Shown: piece after piece, positions 1 through 9,396 of the stretch
Position numbering within the stretch: position 1 is the first letter of the stretch
Layout: the number at the start of each line of letters is the position of its first letter
Assembly: GCA_937949785.1 (NCBI GenBank)
Contig: CALEDH010000008.1
Location: 1 to 64,000 of the forward strand
Direction of reading: 5' to 3'
DNA from: an uncultured Sulfolobales archaeon
Lineage (GTDB): Archaea > Thermoproteota > Thermoprotei_A > Sulfolobales > NBVN01
DNA: 64,000 nucleotides
Notes under the pieces: model-generated
What the model saw: the letters and a program-made list of their open reading frames with translations, nothing else
The model's database searches: none
What the model was told of the DNA's origin: nothing
Translations under genes and position numbers: made by a program

Positions 1-192
1 AGTAGTGGTGGTTACGGTAGCGGCTGCGGCGGTTGAGGTAACAGTTAACACGGTTGTTGAGGTAACGGTCTTAGGCGGTGGTACTGCTGAAGAACCTGCG
101 AAATAACCACCAACACCAGCAACGATGATTAAAACAACTAATATACCTACTAAAGACTTCTGAACACTCACAACAGTCACCTTCCTTATCAT
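1..192 (-). CDS. N-terminus of an ABC transporter substrate-binding protein (truncated by window edge)
   Basis: Reverse-strand reading gives MIRKVTVVSVQKSLVGILVVLIIVAGVGGYFAGSSAVPPPKTVTSTTVLTVTSTAAAATVTTTT: a TM/signal anchor plus Thr-rich linker, very similar to the N-terminus of the CDS at 28259. Not in the ORF track. Confidence 0.65.
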   Translation of the reverse strand, partial: MIRKVTVVSVQKSLVGILVVLIIVAGVGGYFAGSSAVPPPKTVTSTTVLTVTSTAAAATVTTTT

Positions 193-292
193 TACCTAAC
201 CATACTTATAAACTTATTTATTTAGATTTATCTAATAATCTTTACATTGTAAATTATAGATTGTTACTGTAAAGAGCATATTTACATTATAG

Positions 293-1165
293 TTATAACA
301 ACCCATATAGTGTTAGGAGTTCATTTGGTATAGAACAACATGACTGGATAACATCTAACTTAAATTTATCTATTAAGTTTTTAAGCGGGTTAACAACTCT
401 GTCTATGATGCCTAATCTACATAACTCGCTGTCTAACGTGTATTTCATTGTTAGCGGTCGCATACACCCTAGAGATATCTCACCTCTAAACCTTTGTCTA
501 GCATATCTGATTAACTTCACTACATCCTCATCACTAGGAATCCTTACTGGATATGTAACCACCCCTTCCGTAGGTTTAACTATTAGGAAAACTACTATTT
601 CAGGGGATGCCTCAGCGGATATTTCAACAGCCTCAAACTCCTTAGCTATGTTCCCGCTATTCGCACCGATAAGTATGTGGGGGATTATATGTGGTGGTCC
701 ATACGTTCTTAGCATTTCATAGGTCTTTAGGAAGTCCTCACCGTCCTTACCGCTTAAATGCATTACATCCCTAATCACATACCTATCTACTACTAATTCG
801 TAGTCCACGACGTCAACTTTAGCATCTCTTAATTTCATAGCTAATGACTTATCGATAAGTCCTGTATGTATGCTGACTAACATGTTAAAGCTATTCTTAA
901 TTTCCTTAATTACTGGTATGTAAGGCTCTACTGGTAAGTATCCTTCCTGATTAAAGCCCCCGCTAATCAGTATCCCCCCACCCCCTCTCTTATATAGGTG
1001 TTTAGCTAGGTCGTATAGTTGTTTAGGGGTGGTAACTTGTTTCATACCCCTTAAGTAGTACCCCTTACAATAATCACACATTAGAGAGCATTGAGTACCG
1101 GTAATACTTACACTAACGTATTTAAATCCGGGTATGAATGCCTTAATACGCCCCAACCTACTCAC
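293..1165 (-). CDS. lipS2: Radical SAM protein, LipS2-type lipoyl synthase subunit
   Basis: CSLMCDYC (CxxxCxxC), GCMRP and C-terminal SCCSIP; overlaps the LipS1-like ORF and sits beside LplA/LplB. Confidence 0.75.
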   Translation of the reverse strand: MSRLGRIKAFIPGFKYVSVSITGTQCSLMCDYCKGYYLRGMKQVTTPKQLYDLAKHLYKRGGGGILISGGFNQEGYLPVEPYIPVIKEIKNSFNMLVSIHTGLIDKSLAMKLRDAKVDVVDYELVVDRYVIRDVMHLSGKDGEDFLKTYEMLRTYGPPHIIPHILIGANSGNIAKEFEAVEISAEASPEIVVFLIVKPTEGVVTYPVRIPSDEDVVKLIRYARQRFRGEISLGCMRPLTMKYTLDSELCRLGIIDRVVNPLKNLIDKFKLDVIQSCCSIPNELLTLYGLL

Positions 1166-2138
1166 ACTCGTTAAGTAAATCCTTTAACTCCCCTATCAAT
1201 CTATCCTTATTTTTAAGGATGAATTCCTTCGACGGGTAATTATAGTGAGGTCCTCTCACACCTTCGTTGTAGAACGGCCTATTACAGTTAGGACATCCGT
1301 AAGTTATGAAAGCGTTATAGAACTTACTAACATCGTATAGTATTTCATTAACTAGTTCCCTACTTAAGGTTAGCTTATCACCTCTTACCTTAACGTATTT
1401 ACTTACATCCACCCCTAAATCCATGAGGTACCTAAGGATCTGCATCTTCCTATAACCTATTACGCTTGGCCTACTCCAACCACTACTTAAAGTCCCCTTC
1501 ACCGGGGTGAAGGAGAATAGAGATATGTTAACCCCTAAATTCTTAAAGTACGTCATTGAGTTGAAGAAGTCTACATCGCTCTCACCTAACCCATATATTA
1601 GGTGAACGTACACCTTACCAGGGCTGAAAACGTCTATAGAGTTGTTTAGGAACTTTAAGTAATGTTCCCAACTGTAAGGCTTCCTCACAAATTTAAAAAC
1701 CTCAGGTGTTGCAGCGTCAAAACCTATTCCTAACGCATCAACACCTAAGTCTTTCAGCTGTTGTAGATGTTCCTTACTAATCGGGGTTGTGGAAACGCTG
1801 ATAGGCTTCCCAACATCTCCATCATTTAAAGAGCTAACTATTCTAAGTACATCTTCTAGGAAAAAATCCTTAATTACTGTCTGAATACATACCCTCCCCA
1901 CCGTGGGGTTTTCCTTAATCCTATTAAGTAGTACTTCAAGCCCTACTTCAGGCCATGAAATCCGAGATACTAGGTCTTTATTAGACCTGCTTAACCTGCT
2001 TTGAGGGCAGAAGACGCATTCACCCATACACCCGCTCTCAGAATGTATGAGTATGTAGGCAGTTGTGGGTTTCTCAACAACCCCTACGTTAATTAACCCT
2101 AGAAGGTCTAACGTACCTAGAGATGCTCTGACCCTCAC
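1158..2138 (-). CDS. lipS1: Radical SAM protein, LipS1-type lipoyl synthase subunit
   Basis: CMGECVFC cluster motif, C-terminal GCPNCNRPFYNE..GPHYNYP; overlaps lipS2; divergent from LplA. Confidence 0.75.
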   Translation of the reverse strand: MRVRASLGTLDLLGLINVGVVEKPTTAYILIHSESGCMGECVFCPQSRLSRSNKDLVSRISWPEVGLEVLLNRIKENPTVGRVCIQTVIKDFFLEDVLRIVSSLNDGDVGKPISVSTTPISKEHLQQLKDLGVDALGIGFDAATPEVFKFVRKPYSWEHYLKFLNNSIDVFSPGKVYVHLIYGLGESDVDFFNSMTYFKNLGVNISLFSFTPVKGTLSSGWSRPSVIGYRKMQILRYLMDLGVDVSKYVKVRGDKLTLSRELVNEILYDVSKFYNAFITYGCPNCNRPFYNEGVRGPHYNYPSKEFILKNKDRLIGELKDLLNECE

Positions 2139-2206
2139 TTCACACTAACCACATATTAAGAGTTGTAAAACTTTATAAGTCAACTGTAACTCCATAATTC
2201 TTAGGT

Positions 2207-2962
2207 ATGCTTATGTGGAGGTTAATCATAGATGAAAATAACGTTTATAGGAATATGGCTATTGATGAAGCACTCCTAATACTTAAGGATAGAGGTCTGA
2301 CCCCCAATACAGTTAGACTATATGTTTTCAACCCAAGCGCCGTCACTATAGGATATTTCCAAAGAGTTGATGATTCAGTAAACCTAGAATTTCTTAAAGC
2401 TAATAACATAGACCTTACTAGGAGGATTAGCGGTGGGGGTTCGGTATACCACGACGTTAACGGTGAGATTACCTACTCCGTCATCACCTCGATATCGGAT
2501 ATATCATATAATATCTCAGAGAGCTATAGAATCATATGTAGCGGTATCGTCAACGCTATAAGTGAGTTCGGACTTAAAGCTGAGTTCATACCTATAAATG
2601 ATGTCGTAGTGGGTGGTAGGAAGGTTTCGGGAAGTGCGCAGTCTCGGAGGAAGTCAGCCTTACTACAACACGGCACATTAATGTATGGAACAGATTTAAA
2701 TATCTTAGCAAATACGTTAAAAGCTCCTAAAGAGAAGTTAAGAGATCATAAGGTCACTTCAATATTTGAAAGAGTTACCACCATATCTAGGGAGTTAGGT
2801 AGGGCTGTAGGTAGGGAGGAAGTCATCAACGCGTTGATTAAGGGGTTTAGCAAGGCATTAAACGCTGACTTCGTTAGAGGTTGGTATACTGATGAGGAGG
2901 TCGGGCTGGCCGATAGCTTAGTAGGTAAGTATAAGAGTGATGAATGGATCTTTCAGAGGTAG
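2207..2962 (+). CDS. lplA: Lipoate-protein ligase A, large domain
   Basis: RRISGGGSVYHDVNGEITYSV and NDVVVGGRKVSGSAQ (catalytic Lys) motifs. Confidence 0.9.
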   Translation: MLMWRLIIDENNVYRNMAIDEALLILKDRGLTPNTVRLYVFNPSAVTIGYFQRVDDSVNLEFLKANNIDLTRRISGGGSVYHDVNGEITYSVITSISDISYNISESYRIICSGIVNAISEFGLKAEFIPINDVVVGGRKVSGSAQSRRKSALLQHGTLMYGTDLNILANTLKAPKEKLRDHKVTSIFERVTTISRELGRAVGREEVINALIKGFSKALNADFVRGWYTDEEVGLADSLVGKYKSDEWIFQR

Positions 2963-2972
2963 GTGTTGGTAA

Positions 2973-3257
2973 GTGGTTATATGCAGTTCTGTTAGGAGGT
3001 TAAGCGGTGGGAAAACAGTTAAGGTAGATGTTGAGGTTATCGATGGGAATATTAAAGACATAGTAATCAGCGGTGACTTCTTCCTCTACCCTGAGGAATA
3101 CATACATGTAATTGAGTCGAAGTTGAAGGGAAGAGGTATGTCCGACATCGTTAAGGTCTTAAAAGAGTTTAAAGACTCTGTTGAAATTGTAGGTGCGTCA
3201 TTAGATGAGTTTGCTGAGGCTGTATTAGAGGCATATAAGGTCTGCGTATCTAGGTGA
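2973..3257 (+). CDS. lplB: Lipoate-protein ligase accessory subunit (LplB / LplA C-terminal domain)
   Basis: 94 aa, 'VDVEVIDGNIKDIVISGDFFLYPEE' typical of the C-terminal LplA domain; directly downstream of lplA. Confidence 0.8.
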   Translation: MVICSSVRRLSGGKTVKVDVEVIDGNIKDIVISGDFFLYPEEYIHVIESKLKGRGMSDIVKVLKEFKDSVEIVGASLDEFAEAVLEAYKVCVSR

Positions 3258-3258
3258 T

Positions 3259-3531
3259 TTGTTGGTAAGAGCTGTAATTAGGTTATACGGTATAGTGCAG
3301 GGAGTTGGTATGCGGTACTTCATCTGGAGGGAGGCGAGGAAGTTGGGGTTAAGAGGGTATGTTAGGAATTTAGAGGATGGGTCTGTTGAAATCGTTGCTG
3401 AGGGTGAGAACGACCTCATAGAGACCTTAGTATATTTAGCTAGGAATGAAGGGCCTGGCTTCGTCAGCGACTTAAAAATAACTTATGAATCAGATAGAGG
3501 TGATTTGAAAGGGTTTAAGATCGTTCATTAG
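3259..3531 (+). CDS. Acylphosphatase
   Basis: RLYGIVQGVGMRYFIWREARKLGLRGYVRNLEDGSVEIVAEG, the acylphosphatase signature. Confidence 0.93.
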   Translation: MLVRAVIRLYGIVQGVGMRYFIWREARKLGLRGYVRNLEDGSVEIVAEGENDLIETLVYLARNEGPGFVSDLKITYESDRGDLKGFKIVH

Positions 3532-4549
3532 GACGTATTCCTAATTCGTTAACCACCTTAACTAGTTGTTCCCATACCCCATCGTCTAGCGGTATCCCTT
3601 CAGTCGACCTCCTACTAAGGCATCTGGCCTCAGGTTCTCCAGGCATTAAAACCTCTGCCTCAGGGTCTTTCGGCAGGGATTTCAACGTTTCTACGTAGCT
3701 TCTTACATCTTCGATGAACTCCCTATATTCCCTGAATATAGTTGGGTTTAAAGCCATTATTAAGAATCCTCCCTGAGTGTAAGGTCCCTTACCGCTTATT
3801 ATCAGACTGTACGGGGCATCGATGAGGGCACTACTCAGTACGTCCACCATGATGGCTAGTCCTAACCCCTTATAACCTCCTACAGGGGTTAAATACCCCT
3901 CTAAGGCTTCCTTAGGGTCTGTAGTGGGTTTACCGTCCTTATCTACTGCCCAACCCTCCGGAATCTTCTCACCTTTCCTAGCAGCTAAGACTATCTTACC
4001 CACCGCAACCGTTGATAACGCCATATCAAGCACTATAGGCCCGTCCTCCGTAGGTACTGCTATGGCTATGGGGTTAGTTCCCACTATAGGTGATCTAATC
4101 CCTGGAATACCTATCCTAGCCTTAGCATTAGCTATTGACACACCTATCAACCCTTCCTTAGCTACCCTCATAACGTAGTATGCTAGTGCCCCAACATTCC
4201 ATAAGTTCTTAGCAGCACCTATACCTACCCCTAACTTCTTAGCCTTCTCAACGACCTTTAAGGTAACCTCATATGCTACAGGTATACCTACTCCTCTATC
4301 ACCATCTACTAAGACAGCAACTTCACTCTCCTTTAAGACCTTTATATTAGGCCTCGGATTTATCTCCCCTAGCTTAATACCGTTAATGAAGTCTAACCCC
4401 CTAGAAACTCCATGTGAGTCCACACATCTTAAGTTAGAGTTGACTAAGGAATCAGCTATTACCTCAACATACTTCTCATCCACGTTTAATGACTTAAATA
4501 CGTTTTTAAGTAAGCTTTTAAGTTCATCTGCCTGTAATACCCTTACCAT
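3515..4549 (-). CDS. Malate/L-lactate dehydrogenase family (Ldh2) oxidoreductase
   Basis: NLRCVDSHGVSRG, GDRGVGIPVA, GTNPIAIAVPTEDGPIVLDMALS, YKGLGLAIMVDVLSSAL motifs of the Ldh2 family. Confidence 0.9.
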   Translation of the reverse strand: MVRVLQADELKSLLKNVFKSLNVDEKYVEVIADSLVNSNLRCVDSHGVSRGLDFINGIKLGEINPRPNIKVLKESEVAVLVDGDRGVGIPVAYEVTLKVVEKAKKLGVGIGAAKNLWNVGALAYYVMRVAKEGLIGVSIANAKARIGIPGIRSPIVGTNPIAIAVPTEDGPIVLDMALSTVAVGKIVLAARKGEKIPEGWAVDKDGKPTTDPKEALEGYLTPVGGYKGLGLAIMVDVLSSALIDAPYSLIISGKGPYTQGGFLIMALNPTIFREYREFIEDVRSYVETLKSLPKDPEAEVLMPGEPEARCLSRRSTEGIPLDDGVWEQLVKVVNELGIRPNERS

Positions 4550-4640
4550 ATACTTAACACCGATCGATACTATCCGTTAGGAAAATATAGTTAACTACGA
4601 TAAACCTAATTTTAAAGTTAAACTATTAGATCATTCGGGT

Positions 4641-6215
4641 ATGGAAGTAGCATTAGTTGACTGCTTAGGCCACGGTAGTAGTGGTAGGAGGGTATCAACT
4701 GTTGACGTCATCAGCGTAGGTCCTAGATTAATTGCAGGCATGCTTGAAGGTTTAGGTATTAAGTATGAGTTCTTCCTCTGCGGTGAGGTACTCAGAGACG
4801 TTGAGGTCCTTAAGAAGTACGGCGTTTTGCTAGCATCAGGTATGGCAACTGACTTACACTCTATGATAAGGTTGGTTAGGCTGTGGGGGAGGGGAGGAGC
4901 AGCTATAGCTGGCGGTCCAGCATGTGTTGAGTACAGAGAGTTGCTGAGAAACGGTTATGACATCGTTATTTGGGGTGAGGCTGAGGATAAGCTTCCAGTA
5001 GTTATTGAGGAAGTACTTAAGTATGGCGATATTGTTAGTGAGTTGCCAGGCGTACTCAGAGCTATGGATAGTGGTTTAAACATACCATCCGGTAAATACG
5101 TAGATGCCAGCATACTCTGGAGGTTCAAACCATCCGTAAAGGTTATTAAGAGGTATCGAGGTTGGTGGGGTGCTAGAGTCTACGTCGAAGTTGTTAGGGG
5201 GTGCAGTAACTTCTACAGACCGACGTTAAAGTTAGCTTCAAATAAGTCCTGCAATAACTGCGGTTTATGTAGGTCTGCAGACTTAGACCTACGTATTAAA
5301 TGTCCTCTAGACATTCCACCAGGATGTGGTTATTGCTCAGTCCCATACCTCTACGGACCTGCTAGGAGTAAGCCTATAGAGTACGTGGTCGATGAGGTTA
5401 GAAACTTGGTGAGGATTGGTGTGAGACGGGTAGTGTTAAGCGCTCCTGACTTTCTGGACTTCGGTAGGGATTGGTTAGTAATGCCTAAACCGCTAACAGA
5501 TCCGAGGAATCCTAAACCTAATCTTAAAGCTATTGATGAACTGCTAAGTAAGTTATCAGATATCTCAGAGATCTCCGGTGGTGAAGCCTACTTAATGATA
5601 GAGAACATTAAGCCTAATTTAGTAGACGACGATGTGGCTAGGTTATTGGGCAGCTACTTAAGAGGTACTACTGTCGGTATAGGGTTAGAAACCGGTGATA
5701 ACACCCTCCATAAAGCCTTAGGTAGGCCTACAAACGTTGGTGAGGTATTAAAAGCTGTAAAGCTCCTATGTAACTACGGAATTAGACCTCATATATATTT
5801 GATACATGGTCTACCCTACGAGGACAGTAGGTCGGTAGCTAATACCGTTAAGACCGTTAGTAAACTCTCAAAAACGTGTATCGAGAAATTCACACTCTAC
5901 AGATTCACCCCGCTGAACGGCACGGCATTTGAAGGATTTAGAAGGCCTCCAGCAGCTGTAAATTCCCTACATGCTAGAAAATTATATGAAGTTGTTAGGA
6001 AGTATAATACCGAGTTAAAGAGTAGGTTGATTAACGATGTTGTCAAGGCGGTAGTTGTAGGTCGTAGAGGTCCTTACTTAGTAGCTTATCCACTACCGCA
6101 TGGCCCGGTAATATATTTGAGAGGTCATTCAAGTAGTATTGGGAAGACCGTCTTAGTAAGTGTGGTTAAGGTGTTAAGCGATCGGGAGGTATTAGGGGAG
6201 ATTAAAACCGGTTAA
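4641..6215 (+). CDS. B12-binding-like/radical SAM protein with Cys-rich insertion in the cluster loop
   Basis: N-terminal Rossmann-like domain (GGPACVEY..YDIVIWGEAE), EVVRGC...PPGCGYCSVP, GIGLETGD radical SAM features. Confidence 0.8.
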   Translation: MEVALVDCLGHGSSGRRVSTVDVISVGPRLIAGMLEGLGIKYEFFLCGEVLRDVEVLKKYGVLLASGMATDLHSMIRLVRLWGRGGAAIAGGPACVEYRELLRNGYDIVIWGEAEDKLPVVIEEVLKYGDIVSELPGVLRAMDSGLNIPSGKYVDASILWRFKPSVKVIKRYRGWWGARVYVEVVRGCSNFYRPTLKLASNKSCNNCGLCRSADLDLRIKCPLDIPPGCGYCSVPYLYGPARSKPIEYVVDEVRNLVRIGVRRVVLSAPDFLDFGRDWLVMPKPLTDPRNPKPNLKAIDELLSKLSDISEISGGEAYLMIENIKPNLVDDDVARLLGSYLRGTTVGIGLETGDNTLHKALGRPTNVGEVLKAVKLLCNYGIRPHIYLIHGLPYEDSRSVANTVKTVSKLSKTCIEKFTLYRFTPLNGTAFEGFRRPPAAVNSLHARKLYEVVRKYNTELKSRLINDVVKAVVVGRRGPYLVAYPLPHGPVIYLRGHSSSIGKTVLVSVVKVLSDREVLGEIKTG

Positions 6216-6222
6216 CACTACG

Positions 6223-6891
6223 TTAAATCCTTAACACAGCTATGACTCTGATGACGTCAGCACTATCCTCACACCTATCGGCGGAGTTTTCAAGTGAGTC
6301 TATGATTTCCTTAGAGACTATACATGTTGATATCTCGCTCTGATTACACGACCTTAAAACCCTATCTAACGCCTTCAACCTTATCTCATCTACTTCCTCC
6401 TCAATTCTCTCAATCTCATTAGCTATGCTTAACGCTTTACTAGGTTCTGAGTGTAACATTACCACAGCTTCTTTAAGCAGTTTTATTGCTTGCAGGACTT
6501 TCTCGGACATAACTATGGCGTAGAGTTTGACCTCATAATCAACTAATTTAGGGTCTATTAGGGTTGCCCTTCTAGAAGCTGCTTTTATATATGCAGCTAT
6601 ATCATCTACTGCTAATACCAACCTTATTATTTCATCCCTATCTATGGGGTGTATGAAGCCCTTACTTAGCTCTTCTAATACCTTCCTCTTCACGTTATCA
6701 GCCTCCCTCTCATAGTTAAAGATCTCAGAGAAGAACTTCCGAGTTCCCCCTAAGTCATTATCTTTAAAGCATTTGAAGAATTCTAGTGATGATTTGGAGA
6801 CCTCATATATTAGGTTTAAATGGTTAACTACTGATTGAAGGGCCTCCCTACCTACGCTAGAACTCACCCAGCGCCACGTAGACGCCATCAT
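6223..6891 (-). CDS. DUF47/PhoU-like phosphate transport regulator
   Basis: All-helical; 'NYEREADNVKRKVLEELSKGFIHPIDRDEIIRLVLAVDDIAAYIKAASRR' typical of DUF47; downstream of PiT. Confidence 0.85.
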   Translation of the reverse strand: MMASTWRWVSSSVGREALQSVVNHLNLIYEVSKSSLEFFKCFKDNDLGGTRKFFSEIFNYEREADNVKRKVLEELSKGFIHPIDRDEIIRLVLAVDDIAAYIKAASRRATLIDPKLVDYEVKLYAIVMSEKVLQAIKLLKEAVVMLHSEPSKALSIANEIERIEEEVDEIRLKALDRVLRSCNQSEISTCIVSKEIIDSLENSADRCEDSADVIRVIAVLRI

Positions 6892-6906
6892 ATCACCAAT
6901 TCCACG

Positions 6907-7941
6907 CTATACGTTAAGTATATTATGTATCAGAATTCTTAAACTTAATGCTATGCCAGCGCTTAACGGCACTGTTAGAAACCATGAAGCAACGATCTTT
7001 AGAATAATTAATTTATTAACTGCTCTCAGACCACCTTTAACTAAGCCGACCCCGATTATAGCCGATACGCTTGAGTGGGTTGTTGATATAGGCATACCGT
7101 ATCCGAACAGTATGTAGGGTACTGTAGTAAATAGCCAGACAACAAATGCGTTAGCAAGCTCCCCAGCAACGCCGCTAATCAGATCTAACCTAGTTATCTT
7201 AAATGCTACGGTGGTAATAACCTTCCTACCCACTGTAAAACCCCCTAGGATTATCCCGAAGGCCCCTACGGTAGCAAGCATCACTGCGGTTGCTATATCA
7301 ACACCTCTTATAGAGGCGTCGCTAAATTTTAAGAACATAACGTACACCCCAGTAGCGTTGCCTACGTCATTAGCCCCGAAGCTATAGGCAGAGAACATCA
7401 ATGCAAATATTAATAAGTATTTAAATATCCTATCTGGAGATATACCCTTTCTGGTTAGATAGTTGTACAACCTATTTAAGGCTATGTAGAGTAATGCAGA
7501 GATTATTATAGAGCTTAGCGGTGATGTGATCCAACTAGTTATTATTCTAAGTACTACTTCGTGTTTGATATTTGCATACCCATACATGAAAACGTATGCT
7601 AGGCCTACCCCTAATACACCCCCGACAGCGCTGTGAGTAGTTGATATCGGCATACCTAAGAAGCTTGCCATAGTTATCCAAAGCCCTGTTGACAGCGATG
7701 CGACCAACGCGTCGTGAAGGCCTCTTAACTCGCTTACACCCCCGCCGAACGTCTTCATAACCATCCAACCCTGAAGTAGGGAACCTAATGCGACGAAGAT
7801 TGAGAAAATCATTAACGCCTTCTTAAGACTTAACGCTCCAGCACCTACAGCGCATTCTGTAGGGTTGGACGCATCGTTAGCACCTATACACCACGCTATA
7901 TATACCATCAGCGCAAACCCTAACACTACGCCTATATCCAT
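6907..7941 (-). CDS. PiT family inorganic phosphate permease
   Basis: Duplicated signatures GANDASNPTECAVGAGAL and GANDVGNATGVY; PISTTHS repeats. Confidence 0.93.
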   Translation of the reverse strand: MDIGVVLGFALMVYIAWCIGANDASNPTECAVGAGALSLKKALMIFSIFVALGSLLQGWMVMKTFGGGVSELRGLHDALVASLSTGLWITMASFLGMPISTTHSAVGGVLGVGLAYVFMYGYANIKHEVVLRIITSWITSPLSSIIISALLYIALNRLYNYLTRKGISPDRIFKYLLIFALMFSAYSFGANDVGNATGVYVMFLKFSDASIRGVDIATAVMLATVGAFGIILGGFTVGRKVITTVAFKITRLDLISGVAGELANAFVVWLFTTVPYILFGYGMPISTTHSSVSAIIGVGLVKGGLRAVNKLIILKIVASWFLTVPLSAGIALSLRILIHNILNV

Positions 7942-8104
7942 GACTCCCCTCTAAACTTGATGTTAATCTTATAAGTTTATTGCGGTTGGAGAACGTATTA
8001 AATACTTCACCAATGGCTTCAGAGCAGAAAGACTTAAATAGATGTGAGTAGCGGGTATGGATGGAGATGATGAAGGGCTTAACATTAAAATACGTTGATG
8101 TGAT

Positions 8105-8986
8105 ATGTTCTTCGAAGACCGTCCCTCCGCTCTGGAAGTGCGGCCTTCTATGGGGGATGGGTTGAATGTAAGACTAGGTCTTCAGATGTGGGGAGTTATG
8201 AGTTCATCTGAGAGGGGGCGGGAGCTTCAAGGGTCATGTAAGTCTATGAGAGACCGCATAGCTCATAGTCCATTACCTAAACATAAAATAGGTAAGACCC
8301 CTGAGTATAGGGTGGTATACTACTCGGAGGATAGGTGGGGCTTCCTTAGCACTTTAAGACATAGTGCCGCTAGGCTGATGGAGGTATTAATTAACTGCGG
8401 GTTTGACCCAGTGGTCCACGGCTCTCTAGCTAGGGGTGATGTAGATGTTAATAGTGATGTAGATATCGTAATACCATATAATATACAGCCGTATGAAGTC
8501 GAACTATGCTTGGAGAGGAGTAAGCTAACACCTACTAGTAAATATGTAATTCAAGCAACCCCTTCATCATCCCTTAAGGCATACATAGAATTAGACCTTA
8601 ATGGATTTAAAAACATCTCATTTCCTCTAACACCCTTAACGCCTAGGGAGTACGAGTTCTACAGGTTTGGCGGCTCAATCAGCTATCAGGACCTAATAAA
8701 AAACGTAAGAGTCCCAGGGGTAAATAAGCAGTTAATCCTAGTAATACCTACAGAATACGGACATGATGAATACCCCGTAATCGGTTATGAAGGTTATGTG
8801 GCTAAGGTTGTGGGAGTTTCCGTTGAAACAGTTAGGGAGAGGGTTGAAGTTCTAAGTCGGAGGAACCACCTCGGTAGAACAGGTGTTTACTTAAATTACC
8901 CTTTAACGATTAACGAGGGTTTTGATGAGGCGCTATCTACGTTGCTTAAAGGTAGGAAACATAAACGTAGTAACACTAAGCTATGA
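8105..8986 (+). CDS. Nucleotidyltransferase-domain protein (true start probably downstream)
   Basis: VHGSLARGDVDVNSDVDIVIP (GSxxRG..SDxD) pol-beta type nucleotidyltransferase motif. Confidence 0.75.
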   Translation: MFFEDRPSALEVRPSMGDGLNVRLGLQMWGVMSSSERGRELQGSCKSMRDRIAHSPLPKHKIGKTPEYRVVYYSEDRWGFLSTLRHSAARLMEVLINCGFDPVVHGSLARGDVDVNSDVDIVIPYNIQPYEVELCLERSKLTPTSKYVIQATPSSSLKAYIELDLNGFKNISFPLTPLTPREYEFYRFGGSISYQDLIKNVRVPGVNKQLILVIPTEYGHDEYPVIGYEGYVAKVVGVSVETVRERVEVLSRRNHLGRTGVYLNYPLTINEGFDEALSTLLKGRKHKRSNTKL

Positions 8987-9012
8987 AGTAACATTATATG
9001 CAACATAGTTAG

Positions 9013-9024
9013 CTTTAAATTTAA
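9013..9024 (+). promoter_or_regulatory. Putative archaeal TATA box for SRP RNA
   Basis: ctttaaatttaa about 25 nt upstream of the predicted SRP RNA 5' end. Confidence 0.5.
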
Positions 9025-9043
9025 TGATAACCATATAGTTAAT

Positions 9044-9358
9044 GCGGCACGTAGGTAGGGTTGGGAGGGTCGCCGCCTCCTCACAGCCGAAGGCGTAATG
9101 CGGGACCAGTAACCCTGCCAACATCTGAACCGAAGCTACGTATCCTCCAGGCCAGCGGTGAATACCGCCCTACGGGGTCGGCGGTAGCGGAGGACCCTCT
9201 GTAGGGAGGGTCCTAACCGCTTTAGCGGGGGGAACTAGGCCAGGCCCGGAAGGGAGCAACCTAACCCCTGACGCCGACGTTCGTAGGTCACCGGTAGGAG
9301 GACGGACTGGAGTTAATTACGTAGTTTGGTAGGGTGTTGGTGGGGAGCTACGTGCCGC
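9044..9358 (+). ncRNA. Archaeal 7S signal recognition particle RNA
   Basis: Domain IV loop aggccaggcccggaagggagcaacct; helix 6 hairpin ggaccctct-GTAG-ggagggtcc (GNAR tetraloop); ends pair perfectly (gcggcacgtag 9044-9054 with ctacgtgccgc 9348-9358); locally GC-rich. Confidence 0.95.
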
Positions 9359-9396
9359 TCTACGTTAAGAATCGTAAAGCTTTGTTGGAGGTTATT

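Noticed and set aside
8060-8105. gatgatgaa/gatgtga string resembling C and C' boxes
   Set aside because: No D or D' CUGA boxes at suitable distances.
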